From Microvirga thermotolerans (lineage in GTDB: Bacteria > Pseudomonadota > Alphaproteobacteria > Rhizobiales > Beijerinckiaceae), in NCBI RefSeq assembly GCF_009363855.1, contig NZ_CP045423.1, forward strand, positions 434,001 to 498,000: DNA of 64,000 nt, given 5' to 3'. Below, one piece after another: positions 38,478-47,870 of the stretch. A model generated the notes under the pieces. That model made no database searches, was not told where the DNA came from, and was given only the letters and a program-made list of their open reading frames with translations. Positions within the stretch are counted from its first letter, which is position 1, and every line of letters begins with the position of its first letter. Made by a program: the position numbers and the translations under genes.

Positions 38478-39698
38478 TTGGATGCGAGAGGGACCGATTC
38501 CGCCCTGAGCGCGCTCGCCGTCCAGGCGGGAAACGCGCGCGCCGGCGCGAGGATCTCGTTCGACCGGCTCGGGACGGTGGTGGCGGTTCTCGCGGCCGCC
38601 GCCCTGTTCGCGCTGCCCTTCGTGACCTACCGCGCCAACCGCATCGTCTCGGGCGAGCCGCGCCTCCTCCTGCACGCCCTGCCGCTTGCGGCCGCCTGGC
38701 TCGTCGCCGGGCTCGTCGCCGCCGCCGCATCCGTTGCCGTCCTGGTCCGCAGGCCCGTCCTCCGGCTCGCGGCGGCGGGGGTCGGCCTCGGCGTCGTCGT
38801 GCCCGCCGTCGGGCTCGCGGCCCGCTTCGTGACGCCGGAGGGCAACGGCTTCGCCCGCGTCTCGCCGGGGGCGGGGTTCTGGGTGCTCGTCCTGGCGCTC
38901 GGCCTGCTCGCGGCCGATTCCCTCACGCGCCTGCGCTTCGGCCCCTTCGCCCGGCTCTGCGCCCTCGCCGTCGCCGCCGGGGCGGTCGCGGCGCTCCTCC
39001 TTTCCGGCGCCTGGCAGGACGTGTCGGTCCTGAAGGAATATGCCGTCCGCGCCGACAGCTTCTGGCGGGAGGGCGAGCGCCATCTCGCCCTCGCGCTCGG
39101 CTCGGTCGCGGCGGCCGCGGCCGTCGGCCTGCCCCTCGGGGCCCTGTGCCACCGCCGGGCGGCCCTGCGCGGGCCGGTGCTCCAGGTGCTCAACATCGTG
39201 CAGACGATCCCGAGCATCGCCCTGTTCGGCATGCTCATGGTGCCCCTCGGCATTCTCGCCGCGAAGGTGCCGCTCGCGGCCGCCCTGGGGATCCGCGGCA
39301 TCGGCGCCGCGCCCGCCTTCGTGGCGCTGTTCCTCTACGCGCTCCTGCCCATCGTCGCCAACACGGTCGTGGGCCTCGACCAGGTGCCGCCGCTCGTGGT
39401 GGACGCGGCGCGCGGAATGGGCATGTCGCGGCGCCAGCGCCTGATGCAGGTGAAGCTGCCGCTCGCCCTGCCCATCGTCCTGACCGGGATCCGGATCGTC
39501 CTGGTGCAGAACATCGGCCTCGCGACGGTGGCCGCGCTGATCGGCGGCGGGGGCTTCGGGACCTTCGTGTTCCAGGGCGTCGGGCAGACGGCGATGGATC
39601 TCGTCCTCCTCGGCGCCATTCCGACCGTCGCCATCGCCTTCGCCGCCGCCGTCGTTCTCGATGCCGTCATCGACCTCGCGGGGAGGGCGCGCCCGTGA
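38478..39698 (+). CDS. Osmoprotectant ABC transporter permease (YehY-like)
   Basis: A 406-residue permease with five or six additional N-terminal membrane helices (about residues 30-185) before the common permease domain (about 200-400), as in YehY/OsmY-type proteins. The EAA-like loop DAARGMGMSRRQRLMQVKLPLALPI contacts the ATPase. I start at the TTG at 38478, which has GGAG 8 bases upstream; no ATG is suitably placed. Its stop overlaps the ATPase start in a GTGA. Confidence 0.88.
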   Translation: MDARGTDSALSALAVQAGNARAGARISFDRLGTVVAVLAAAALFALPFVTYRANRIVSGEPRLLLHALPLAAAWLVAGLVAAAASVAVLVRRPVLRLAAAGVGLGVVVPAVGLAARFVTPEGNGFARVSPGAGFWVLVLALGLLAADSLTRLRFGPFARLCALAVAAGAVAALLLSGAWQDVSVLKEYAVRADSFWREGERHLALALGSVAAAAAVGLPLGALCHRRAALRGPVLQVLNIVQTIPSIALFGMLMVPLGILAAKVPLAAALGIRGIGAAPAFVALFLYALLPIVANTVVGLDQVPPLVVDAARGMGMSRRQRLMQVKLPLALPIVLTGIRIVLVQNIGLATVAALIGGGGFGTFVFQGVGQTAMDLVLLGAIPTVAIAFAAAVVLDAVIDLAGRARP

Positions 39699-40633
39699 TC
39701 GAGATCGAGAACCTCACCAAGCGCTACGGCGACACCACGGTCGTCGACGACGTCACCATGACGGTGGAGGAGGGTGCGATCGCCGTGATCGTCGGCACCT
39801 CCGGCGCCGGCAAGTCGACCCTGCTGCGCATGATCAACCGCCTCGTCGAGCCGACCTCGGGGCGCGTGCTCATCGACGGGCAGGACACGCGGTCGATCCC
39901 CGAGGACGCGCTGCGGCACCGCATCGGCTACGTCATCCAGGGGCACGGCCTGTTCCCGCACCGCACGGTGGCGGGCAACATCGCCACCGTGCCGCGCCTG
40001 CTCGGCTGGGACGCGAAGCGGATCGCGCAGCGCGTCGACGAGCTCCTGAACCTGTTCCAGCTCGACCCGGCGGAGTTCGCCGGGAAATACCCCCACGAGC
40101 TTTCGGGCGGCCAGCAGCAGCGGGTGGGCGTGGCGCGGGCGCTCGCCGCGCGGCCCGCGCTCCTCCTCATGGACGAGCCCTTCGGCGCCCTCGATCCCGT
40201 GATCCGCAGCAAGGCGCAGGACGACCTTCTCGCCATCCAGCGCCGCCTCGGCACCACCATCGTCCTCGTCACCCACGACATGGAGGAGGCCTTCCACCTC
40301 GGCGACAGGATCGCCGTGATGGACGGCGCCCGCCTCCTGCAGTACGGCACCGCCGCCGAGCTCCTGGCCCGCCCGGCGGAGGGCTTCGTCGAGCGTCTCG
40401 TCGGCACGGCCGAGCGGCCCTTCCGGCTCCTGTCCCTCGCGAGCGTGCGCGACGCCCTCGAGCCCGGGCCCGCCGAGGGCGAGCCGGTCCCGGTTTCGGC
40501 GAGCCTGCGCGACGCGCTGTCGAAGCTGATCTGGACGGGGCGCGACGCGCTTCCCGTCGCCGACGAGGCGGGCGCGGTCATCGGACGGATCGGGATCGGC
40601 GGCATTCTCCTGCGGGGGCGGCGGCCGTCATGA
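39695..40633 (+). CDS. Osmoprotectant ABC transporter ATP-binding protein (YehX-like)
   Basis: A 312-residue ATPase starting at a GTG that overlaps the permease stop. Walker A GTSGAGKST, signature LSGGQQQRVGVARAL, Walker B LLLMDEPFGALDP and the H-loop THDMEEA are intact. Residues after ~235 form a short C-terminal region with CBS-like features (VSASLRDALSKLIWTGRDALPVAD), common in ProV/OpuCA-type ATPases and linked to osmotic sensing. Overlaps the next permease start in an ATGA. Confidence 0.92.
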   Translation: MIEIENLTKRYGDTTVVDDVTMTVEEGAIAVIVGTSGAGKSTLLRMINRLVEPTSGRVLIDGQDTRSIPEDALRHRIGYVIQGHGLFPHRTVAGNIATVPRLLGWDAKRIAQRVDELLNLFQLDPAEFAGKYPHELSGGQQQRVGVARALAARPALLLMDEPFGALDPVIRSKAQDDLLAIQRRLGTTIVLVTHDMEEAFHLGDRIAVMDGARLLQYGTAAELLARPAEGFVERLVGTAERPFRLLSLASVRDALEPGPAEGEPVPVSASLRDALSKLIWTGRDALPVADEAGAVIGRIGIGGILLRGRRPS

Positions 40634-41373
40634 GAACCGGGCCCGCGCTCCTGCGCCTCGCCGCGCTCGCCCTGCTGATCGCCTTCGTGGCGGCGCCGCA
40701 GCTCTTCGCCTTCGCCTTCGCGCCGCTCACGGAGAACGACGCGCCCGCCATCTACAACCAGGGCAGCCTGCTCGCCCTGACGCTCTCCCACCTGCGCACG
40801 GTCTTCGCCGCCGTCGCCGCGAGCGCCGTCGTGGCGGTGCTGCTCGGCATCTTCGTGACCCGGCCGTCCGGCATGGAGTTCCTGCCCCTCTCGCGCAGCC
40901 TCGTGAACATGGGCCAGACCTTTCCGCCCGTCGCCGTACTGGCGGTCGCGGTGCCTCTCGTCGGCTTCGGCGAGGCGCCGACCCTCATCGCGCTGTTCCT
41001 CTACGGCCTTCTGCCCATCTTCGAGAACACCCTCGGGGGCCTCACGCAGGTGCCGCAGCTGGTTCTCGACGCGGCCAAGGGCATGGGCCTCTCGCCCCGG
41101 CAGCGCCTGCTCCAGGTGGAGCTGCCGCTGGCCCTCCCGGTCATCCTCGCGGGGATACGCCTCTCGGCGATCATCAACCTCGGAACCGCCACCATCGGCT
41201 CGACGGTCGCCGCGAAAGGGCTCGGCGAGGTCATCATCGCGGGCCTGCAGTCGAACAACGTGGCGTTCGTGCTCCAGGGCGGGCTCGTCGTCGCGGTGCT
41301 CGCGGCACTCGTTCACGATGGGTTGATGATCCTGGAAAGACGTGTTGCCGCCCGGCTCGGGCGGTCCATGTGA
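40630..41373 (+). CDS. Osmoprotectant ABC transporter permease (YehW-like)
   Basis: A 247-residue permease with five or six membrane helices and the loop DAAKGMGLSPRQRLLQVELPLALPVILAG, nearly the same as in the first permease. It completes the binding protein-permease-ATPase-permease (YehZYXW-type) importer. The heme oxygenase gene starts about 100 bases later. Confidence 0.92.
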   Translation: MRTGPALLRLAALALLIAFVAAPQLFAFAFAPLTENDAPAIYNQGSLLALTLSHLRTVFAAVAASAVVAVLLGIFVTRPSGMEFLPLSRSLVNMGQTFPPVAVLAVAVPLVGFGEAPTLIALFLYGLLPIFENTLGGLTQVPQLVLDAAKGMGLSPRQRLLQVELPLALPVILAGIRLSAIINLGTATIGSTVAAKGLGEVIIAGLQSNNVAFVLQGGLVVAVLAALVHDGLMILERRVAARLGRSM

Positions 41374-41474
41374 GACATGAGCCGAGGTATGAGCCGAGAC
41401 GCAGGCCCGGCGGTTGCGGCGACATTCCGGGGCGCAAGAGACGGCACGAGACGCAGGTAATACAAGCATTCCTC

Positions 41475-42041
41475 ATGACCCTCCTCGAACGTTTGAAGGC
41501 CGAAACCCGGGCGGAGCACGACCGCATCGAGCGGACGGTCGACCTCGACCGTCTCACCGCGACGCTCGCCGGCTATCGCGCCATGCTCGTGCGCCTCCAC
41601 GGCTTCCACAGCGCCTGGGAGGCGAAGGCCGCGGAGGTCGTCGGCGGGGACGACCTCTTCCGCCGCCGCCGCAAGGCCCGCCTGATCGCGAAGGATCTCG
41701 CGAGGCTCGGCATGGACGAGGAGGAGATCGCGCGGCTGCCCCGCTGTCACCCGCTCATGCCGCTCTCGAACGAGGCGGAGGCGATGGGCAGCCTGTACGT
41801 GGTGGAGGGCTCGACCCTGGGCGGAGCCGTGATCGCCCGGGCGGCGGAGCGCCGTCTCGGCCTCACCGCGGAGACCGGCTGCGGGTTCTTCCGCAGCTAC
41901 GGTCGCGAAACCGCCGCGATGTGGCGGTCCTTCGGAACGAGGCTCCTCGAGCTGTCCTCGCCCGCCGTCGACGGCATCGTCGTCGCCTCGGCGAAGCGGA
42001 CGTTCGAGGTGATGCGGATTTGGCTGAGCGAGGCGAGATGA
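41475..42041 (+). CDS. bphO: Biliverdin-producing heme oxygenase (BphO-type)
   Basis: A 188-residue heme oxygenase. The proximal heme ligand is probably His15 (AEHDRIER); the distal-helix segment LYVVEGSTLGGAVIARA is conserved. It cleaves heme to biliverdin, CO and iron. The stop overlaps the bacteriophytochrome start in an ATGA, so biliverdin would be made beside the apoprotein that needs it. A preceding stretch from 41370 is in frame but non-conserved. Confidence 0.92.
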   Translation: MTLLERLKAETRAEHDRIERTVDLDRLTATLAGYRAMLVRLHGFHSAWEAKAAEVVGGDDLFRRRRKARLIAKDLARLGMDEEEIARLPRCHPLMPLSNEAEAMGSLYVVEGSTLGGAVIARAAERRLGLTAETGCGFFRSYGRETAAMWRSFGTRLLELSSPAVDGIVVASAKRTFEVMRIWLSEAR

Positions 42042-44281
42042 ACGTTCGAACGACCGGACAGGGGATCGACCTCACCGCCTGCGACCGGGAGCCCATTCAC
42101 ATCCCCGGCAGCATCCAGCCCTACGGCCTCCTCCTCGCCATGTCTCCCGAGGAGCGGATCCTGACCTATGTCAGCGCCAATGCCGCGCCGGCCTTCGGCC
42201 TCGACCGGGGCGCGCTCCTCGGCCGTCCCATCCGCGAGGCCCTGCCGCGGCTCGAGGCGCTCCTCGGCCCCGATCTCGGGCGCGCGGACGCGCCGTCCGG
42301 TCCCGGATTCGCGCGGACCGTCAGCCTCGACACCGCCGCCGGGCCGCGCCGCTTCGACGCGGTGGTCCACAGGAGCGAGAGGGCGACGATCCTCGAGCTG
42401 GAGGAATGCGTGCCCGGCGAGGAAGCGACGCTGGACACGCTCTATCCCGGCATGCGCCGCTTCGTGGAACGGCTCCAGGCCGCGGCCACGACGGACGATC
42501 TGTGCCGCCTCGTCGCGCAGGACGTACGGGCGATCACCGGGTTCGACCGCGTGCTCGTCTACCGCTTCGATGCGCAATGGAACGGCAACGTCGTCGCCGA
42601 GGACCGCAACGACGCGCTCCCCTCCTATCTCGGCCTGCGCTTTCCCGCCTCCGACATTCCGGCCCAGGCGCGCGAGCTCTACCGCCGCAACCGGCTGCGC
42701 ATCGTCCCCGATGCGAACTACGTGCCGGTTCCCATCGAGGCGCTCGGCCCGGAGCCGCTCGACCTGAGCGACGCGGTGCTGCGCAGCGTCTCGCCGGTCC
42801 ATCTGGAGTACATGCGCAACATGGGGACCATGGCCTCCATGTCCGTCTCGATCCTGCGGGACGGCGTCCTGTGGGGCCTGATCTCCTGCCACAACAAGGA
42901 GCCGCGCCGGGTGCCCCTGCAGGTTCGCAATGCCTGCGATTTCCTGGCGCAGATCTTTTCCATGCAGCTCGACGCGCGGGAGCGCGCCGCGCGCGCGGAA
43001 GACCGCATGCGACTGGGGTCCGTGCAGGCGCGGCTTCTCGGATACATGGCCGCCGAGGACGTCTTCATCGACGGGCTCGTGAAGCACCCCGGCGAGCTGA
43101 TGGAGCTCGCCGGCGCGCAAGGCGCAGCCATCGTCAGCGACGATTACTGCCTCCGCTTCGGCCGGACGCCGGACGAGGCGCAGGTGAAGGACCTGTTCGC
43201 CTGGCTCTCCCGCCATCACCGGGAGGACGTCTTCGTCACCGACGCCCTTCCGGCGCATCATCCCGCCGCCGCGGCGTACGCGGCGCGCGCGAGCGGCCTC
43301 GTCGCCATCGCCATCTCGAAGGTCCATCGCAGCTACGTGCTCTGGTTCCGCCCCGAGGCGGTGCAGACGGTGGAATGGGGCGGCGATCCCCGCAAGCCGG
43401 CCCGGAGAGAGGCGGGGGCGGAGCGGCTGCATCCGCGGAACTCCTTCGAGGTCTGGAAGGAAACCGTGCGCGGCCGCTCCGAGCCGTGGAGCCCGGGCGA
43501 GATCGACGCGGTGAAGGAGTTGCGCAACGCCATCGTCGGCATCGTCCTGCGCCGCGCGGAGGAGCTTGCCTCCCTCGCCGACGAGCTGCGCCGCAGCAAC
43601 CGCGAGCTCGAAGCCTTCTCCTACTCGGTCTCGCACGACCTGCGCGCCCCGTTCCGCCACATCGTCGGCTATGCGGAGCTCCTGAAGAAGCAGGAGATGG
43701 AACGCCTGTCCGAACGCGGCCGGCGCTACGTGGACGTCATCATCGAATCCGCCTACACGGCCGGGACCCTGGTGGACAACCTCCTGAACTTCTCGCACAT
43801 GGGCCGGACGGCCCTGAAGCCCCGCCGCGTCGAGACGAGGACCCTGGTGGACGAGGTCCGCCAGAGGCTCGCCCTCGATACGGCGGACCGGCGCATCGTG
43901 TGGACGATCGGCGATTTGCCCCCCGTCCATGCCGATCCCGTCATGTTGCGGCTGGTCTTCGAGAACCTCCTCTCGAACGCCGTGAAATACACCCGCCCCC
44001 GGGAGGAGGCCGTCATCGAGATCGGCTCCTACCGCGAGGACGGGAGCACCGTCTTCTTCGTGCGCGACAACGGCGTGGGTTTCGACATGGCCTATGTCGG
44101 AAAGCTCTTCGGGGTGTTCCAGCGCCTTCACCGCATGGAGGATTTCGAAGGGACCGGCATCGGCCTCGCCAACGTGCGCCGGATCGTCGAGCGCCATGGC
44201 GGAAGGACATGGGCCGAGGGGGCGGTGGACCGCGGCGCCACCTTCTTCTTTGCCCTGCCGGACAGCGAAGGAGCATCCTGA
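42038..44281 (+). CDS. bphP: Bacteriophytochrome histidine kinase
   Basis: A 747-residue red/far-red photoreceptor. PAS domain with the biliverdin-binding Cys15 (LTACDREPIHIPGSIQPYG), GAF domain with PASDIP (Asp206), PHY domain with the WGG...NSFEVWKE tongue region at about residues 445-475, then a HisKA domain with the H-box YSVSHDLRAP (His533) and a HATPase domain with N-box (ENLLSNAVKYT), DNGVGF and GTGIGLA. All kinase boxes are intact. It is soluble. Partner response regulator starts at the next base. Confidence 0.96.
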   Translation: MNVRTTGQGIDLTACDREPIHIPGSIQPYGLLLAMSPEERILTYVSANAAPAFGLDRGALLGRPIREALPRLEALLGPDLGRADAPSGPGFARTVSLDTAAGPRRFDAVVHRSERATILELEECVPGEEATLDTLYPGMRRFVERLQAAATTDDLCRLVAQDVRAITGFDRVLVYRFDAQWNGNVVAEDRNDALPSYLGLRFPASDIPAQARELYRRNRLRIVPDANYVPVPIEALGPEPLDLSDAVLRSVSPVHLEYMRNMGTMASMSVSILRDGVLWGLISCHNKEPRRVPLQVRNACDFLAQIFSMQLDARERAARAEDRMRLGSVQARLLGYMAAEDVFIDGLVKHPGELMELAGAQGAAIVSDDYCLRFGRTPDEAQVKDLFAWLSRHHREDVFVTDALPAHHPAAAAYAARASGLVAIAISKVHRSYVLWFRPEAVQTVEWGGDPRKPARREAGAERLHPRNSFEVWKETVRGRSEPWSPGEIDAVKELRNAIVGIVLRRAEELASLADELRRSNRELEAFSYSVSHDLRAPFRHIVGYAELLKKQEMERLSERGRRYVDVIIESAYTAGTLVDNLLNFSHMGRTALKPRRVETRTLVDEVRQRLALDTADRRIVWTIGDLPPVHADPVMLRLVFENLLSNAVKYTRPREEAVIEIGSYREDGSTVFFVRDNGVGFDMAYVGKLFGVFQRLHRMEDFEGTGIGLANVRRIVERHGGRTWAEGAVDRGATFFFALPDSEGAS

Positions 44282-44740
44282 ATGCCGGAGCTGAAACCCA
44301 TTCTCCTGGTCGAGGACAATCCCAAGGACGTCGAGCTCACCCTGGCCGCCCTGGAGCAGAGCCAGCTCGCCAACGAGGTGATCGTGGTTCGCGACGGGGC
44401 CGAGGCGCTGGACTTCCTCTATCGCCGCGGCGCTCACGGGAGCCGCAACACCGCCGATCCGGCCGTCGTGCTGCTCGACCTGAAGCTCCCCAAGGTGGAC
44501 GGCCTCGAGGTGCTCGCCCAGGTGAAGGCCGATCCCGGCATGCGCCACATGCCCGTCGTTATGCTGACCTCCTCCCGCGAGGAGAGCGACCTGGTGCGGA
44601 GCTACGAGCTCGGCGTCAATGCCTTCGTCGTGAAGCCGGTGGGCTTCCGGGAGTTCTTCGACGCGATCCAGGATCTCGGCGTGTTCTGGGGCATCCTCAA
44701 CGAGCCGCCGCCCGGCAACGGCAGGACGAGCGCGCGATGA
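44282..44740 (+). CDS. Response regulator (receiver only, Rcp1-like)
   Basis: A 152-residue receiver protein with acidic pair EDN (11-13), phospho-acceptor Asp66 in VVLLDLKLPK, MLTSS and the Lys of VVKPVG. The loop YRRGAH...PAVVL and the C-terminal FFDAIQDLGVFWGILNEPP are typical of phytochrome-linked Rcp1-type regulators. No output domain. It begins immediately after the phytochrome stop and overlaps the next gene by four bases, so it is the expected BphP phosphotransfer partner. Confidence 0.93.
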   Translation: MPELKPILLVEDNPKDVELTLAALEQSQLANEVIVVRDGAEALDFLYRRGAHGSRNTADPAVVLLDLKLPKVDGLEVLAQVKADPGMRHMPVVMLTSSREESDLVRSYELGVNAFVVKPVGFREFFDAIQDLGVFWGILNEPPPGNGRTSAR

Positions 44741-45789
44741 GCCCGACGCCGAACCCGCTCCCCGAGGCCCCGCTGCGCATCCTCCTGCTCGAGGACAGCG
44801 CCCTCGACGCCGAACTCGTCGCGGAGATCCTGGCGGAAGCGGGCATGACGCACCGCATCACGCGCGTCGTCTCCGCGCAGGAATTCCTGCAGGCGGTCGG
44901 GCAGGAGGAGTGGGACCTCATCCTCGCCGACTACGTTCTGCCGGGCTTCGACGGGCTGGCGGCGCTCGCCATGGCGCGCGAGCGCCGCCCGCAGACTCCG
45001 TTCATCTTCGTCTCCGGCGCCCTGGGCGAGGAGATCGCCGTGGAGGCGCTCAAGCTCGGCGCCACGGATTTCGTCGTCAAGCAGCGGCTGGAGCGCCTTC
45101 CTGCCACCCTGCTGCGGGCGCTGTCGGAGGCGTCAGAGCGCCGGCAGAGGCAGCAGGCGCAGGCCGAGCTCCACCGGCTCCTGGCGGAGCGGACCGCGCT
45201 CCTTCACGAGCTGGACCACCGGGTCAAGAACAACCTCCAGCTCCTCGTGTCGCTCGTCGGCATGGAGATGAGGCAGGCGGAGTCGGAAGAGGCACGCCGC
45301 ACCCTGTGGCGGATGAGGGAGCGCCTCCAGGCCCTCGGGATGGCCCACCGCGATCTCTACGACGGGCAGGGCGCGCGGCTCTTCGATGCGGCGAGCTTCG
45401 CGCGCGATCTGTGCATGGAGCTGACCGCGGCGCCGGAGGCGGCCGGCATCACGCCGGAATTCGCGCTCGAAGCGGTCGGGATCGGGGCCGCCAAGGCCGC
45501 CCCGCTCGCGCTTCTGTTCAACGAAATCGTCTTCAACGCCCTCGCCCACGCCTACGCGGGCCGCAAGGGCAAGCTGAAGCTGCGCATGACGAAGCAGGAC
45601 GGCCGGCTCGTCTTCGCCATCGCGGACGATGCGTTCAGTCCCGGCGAGAAGGAGGCCGCGCGGCGCTGCAGCACCGGCAAGATTCTCAGGGCCCTCGCAC
45701 TCCAGCTCGATGCGACGGTCGAGTGGCCGGAGGAGGATCCGCAGGTGCTGGTCCGCGTGAGCCTGCCGGCGGGCGGAGAGGAGATTTGA
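44737..45789 (+). CDS. Receiver-HisKA_2 sensor kinase-like protein
   Basis: A 350-residue protein. Receiver domain about 1-128 (Asp65 in LILADYVLPG), linker helix, then HisKA_2/HWE-type dimerisation with HELDHRVKNNLQ (His161) and a C-terminal ATPase domain about 245-348. The N-box NEIVFNALAHAY is present, but the region where DNGxG is expected reads ADDAFSPGEKE, so ATP binding may be impaired. It would receive signals from the phytochrome or its Rcp1-like partner. Related kinases feed the general stress response in alphaproteobacteria; the output here is unknown. Confidence 0.87.
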   Translation: MSPTPNPLPEAPLRILLLEDSALDAELVAEILAEAGMTHRITRVVSAQEFLQAVGQEEWDLILADYVLPGFDGLAALAMARERRPQTPFIFVSGALGEEIAVEALKLGATDFVVKQRLERLPATLLRALSEASERRQRQQAQAELHRLLAERTALLHELDHRVKNNLQLLVSLVGMEMRQAESEEARRTLWRMRERLQALGMAHRDLYDGQGARLFDAASFARDLCMELTAAPEAAGITPEFALEAVGIGAAKAAPLALLFNEIVFNALAHAYAGRKGKLKLRMTKQDGRLVFAIADDAFSPGEKEAARRCSTGKILRALALQLDATVEWPEEDPQVLVRVSLPAGGEEI

Positions 45790-45840
45790 AGCCTCTCCCG
45801 TGCGAGGAGGCGGCGCGCGAGAATCCGGCCGCGCCTCGCC

Positions 45841-46818
45841 CTATTGCGGCGCGTAGTCCCGCAGGGGCTCCTCGTAGATCGCCGTCCGCAGGACGCCGTC
45901 CGCGCGCACGACGCCGCGATACATGCCCGAGCAGTTGAAGGGCAGGGAGACGGATCCGTCGCGGGCCACCGCGACGACCCCGCCGGAGCCGCCGGCCGGC
46001 GCGAGCATGTCCATCACCACCTTGCGCGCCGCCTCGTCGAGGCTGCGGCCCGCATAGCGCATGAGCGAGGCGATCTCGTGCCCCGCGGCATAGCGGATGA
46101 AGATCTCCCCGTGGCCGGTGGCCGAGACGGCGCAGGTCCCGTTGTCCGCCCAGGTGCCGGCGCCGATGACCGGGCTGTCGCCGACGCGGCCGGGCGATTT
46201 CGCCGTCATGCCGCCGGTGGAGGTCGCCGCCGCGAGGTTCCCGTGCCGGTCCTTCGCCACGGCGCCCACGGTGCCGTGCCTGCGCGACTCGTCCCGGTCC
46301 TCCGCTCCCGCCCGGCGCATGGCCAGGGTTTCCTGCAGGGCGTCCCAGCGCTGCTGCGTGAAGAAATAGGACGGCTCCTCGAAGGCGAGGCCCTGCGCCC
46401 GGCAGAATTCCAGGGCGCTCTCGCCGATCAGGAACACATGGTCCGTCTTTTCCATCACCGCCCGCGCCGCGAGGACCGGGTTGCGGGGGCCGCAGATGCC
46501 GGCCACCGCTCCCGCCGCGCGGTCGCGCCCGTCCATGACCGCCGCGTCCATCTCCTGGCGCCCGGCGGCGGTGTAGACCGCGCCGCGGCCCGCGTTGAAC
46601 AGGGGCTCGTCCTCCAGGGCCATCACGGCGGCGGTCACCGCGTCGAGGGCGAGGCCGCCGTCGGCCAGCACCGCGCGGCCCGCCTCCAGCGCCCGGCGCA
46701 GGCCCGCGTGGTAGGCGGCCTCCCGCTCCGGAGTCATTTTGCTGCGCAGGATCGTGCCCGCGCCGCCGTGGATGGCGAGGACGAAGTCGTTGTCGTGTGA
46801 CGCGTTCATGGGTGTCAT
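45841..46818 (-). CDS. iaaA: Isoaspartyl peptidase/L-asparaginase (Ntn-hydrolase)
   Basis: A 325-residue precursor that cleaves itself before Thr183 (RRHGTVGAVA) to form the active alpha/beta enzyme. Other marks: IHGGAGT at the start, GRGAVYT, and STGGMTAKSPGRVGDSP and GTGxxG-like GHGEIFIR. It hydrolyses beta-aspartyl (isoaspartyl) dipeptides and asparagine. The ATG at 46818 overlaps the DmpA-like gene stop; an ATG at 46809 also exists. It is the last gene of the minus-strand cluster. Confidence 0.92.
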   Translation of the reverse strand: MTPMNASHDNDFVLAIHGGAGTILRSKMTPEREAAYHAGLRRALEAGRAVLADGGLALDAVTAAVMALEDEPLFNAGRGAVYTAAGRQEMDAAVMDGRDRAAGAVAGICGPRNPVLAARAVMEKTDHVFLIGESALEFCRAQGLAFEEPSYFFTQQRWDALQETLAMRRAGAEDRDESRRHGTVGAVAKDRHGNLAAATSTGGMTAKSPGRVGDSPVIGAGTWADNGTCAVSATGHGEIFIRYAAGHEIASLMRYAGRSLDEAARKVVMDMLAPAGGSGGVVAVARDGSVSLPFNCSGMYRGVVRADGVLRTAIYEEPLRDYAPQ

Positions 46819-47870
46819 GCCTTCGGTGAGGGGTCGTGGTTCAGGGCGTCGCGGAGGCTCGGGCGCGAATGGCCGTCCCGGCCCGTCATCGGGTCCGCGG
46901 CGACGAGAGCGTCGAGGACCGCCTCCTGGGTGGCGTCGGCCATGGCCTCGAACAGCAGGTCGATCCTGTTCTCGTTGAGAACGCCCTGGGTCGCCAGGGC
47001 GGCGGTCCCGTCGTGATGCACGAGGTTGGCCGTGGTGAAGCCGACGGCGATGTCGCCGCTGCCGTGGCCCCAGAAGGCCCCGAGCCGCGCCAGTCCCACG
47101 CCGGAGCGGCGCACGACGCGCTTGAGCTGCCTGTCGCTCAGGGGAATGTCGGTGGCCGCGACGACGATGACGGAGCCCTTCTCCGCCGTGGCCCTGCCGC
47201 GGCCGCCGCCCGGCGCGACGAGGCGCCCGTCGGGGAGGCGCAGGTCGCCGGAGCGGCCGAAGTTGGACAGGACGAGGACGCCGAGATGGAAATCCGTCCC
47301 GTCGAGGTTCAGGCGCCGGGAGGCGGTTCCGATGCCGCCCTTGAAGCCGAAGGTGCTCATGCCGCACCCGGCCCCCACCGCGCCGACCGCGAAGTCGGGG
47401 GAGGCGCTCTCGATGGCGAGGCGCGCGTCGTCCTCCGTGACCGCGAGGGCCTGGATGTCGCTGAGCCAGCCGTCGTTGCATTCGAGCACGACGGGATTCA
47501 CCGTGGCGGTCTCGCGGCCGATGTCGGGGTTGCCGGCGACGGCGTGCCGCACCAGGGCCGTCGCGCAGGTACCGACGGACAGGGTGTTGGTGAGAAGGAG
47601 CGGCGTCTCGAGGGTGCCGAGCTCCTCCACCTGGACGAGACCGATGCTCTTGCCGAAACCGTTGAGCACGTGCGCGGCCGCGACGGGCTTCTCGCGGTAG
47701 ACGTTGCGGCCGTGGGGCAGGACGGCGGTCACGCCGGTGCGGACGTTCCCCTCGATCAGGGTCCGGTGCCCGACGCCGACGCCGGGCACGTCGCCGATGC
47801 CGTTCCTCGCGCCCGTCGGCAGGCGCCCGCAGGCGAGGCCCATGGCGCGGGCGCGGACGCCGAGGTTCAT
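46815..47870 (-). CDS. P1 family peptidase (DmpA/BapA-like)
   Basis: A 351-residue Ntn-type hydrolase. Predicted self-cleavage before Ser233 (EKGSVIVVAATD); N-terminal GIGDVPGVGVGHRTL and TNTLSVGTCATALVRHAV are conserved in the family. DmpA is an L-aminopeptidase/D-amidase, and close relatives (BapA) release N-terminal beta-amino acids. The start overlaps the preceding gene in an ATGA. Either activity would fit degradation of an unusual peptide; the exact specificity is not decided by sequence. Confidence 0.9.
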   Translation of the reverse strand: MNLGVRARAMGLACGRLPTGARNGIGDVPGVGVGHRTLIEGNVRTGVTAVLPHGRNVYREKPVAAAHVLNGFGKSIGLVQVEELGTLETPLLLTNTLSVGTCATALVRHAVAGNPDIGRETATVNPVVLECNDGWLSDIQALAVTEDDARLAIESASPDFAVGAVGAGCGMSTFGFKGGIGTASRRLNLDGTDFHLGVLVLSNFGRSGDLRLPDGRLVAPGGGRGRATAEKGSVIVVAATDIPLSDRQLKRVVRRSGVGLARLGAFWGHGSGDIAVGFTTANLVHHDGTAALATQGVLNENRIDLLFEAMADATQEAVLDALVAADPMTGRDGHSRPSLRDALNHDPSPKA

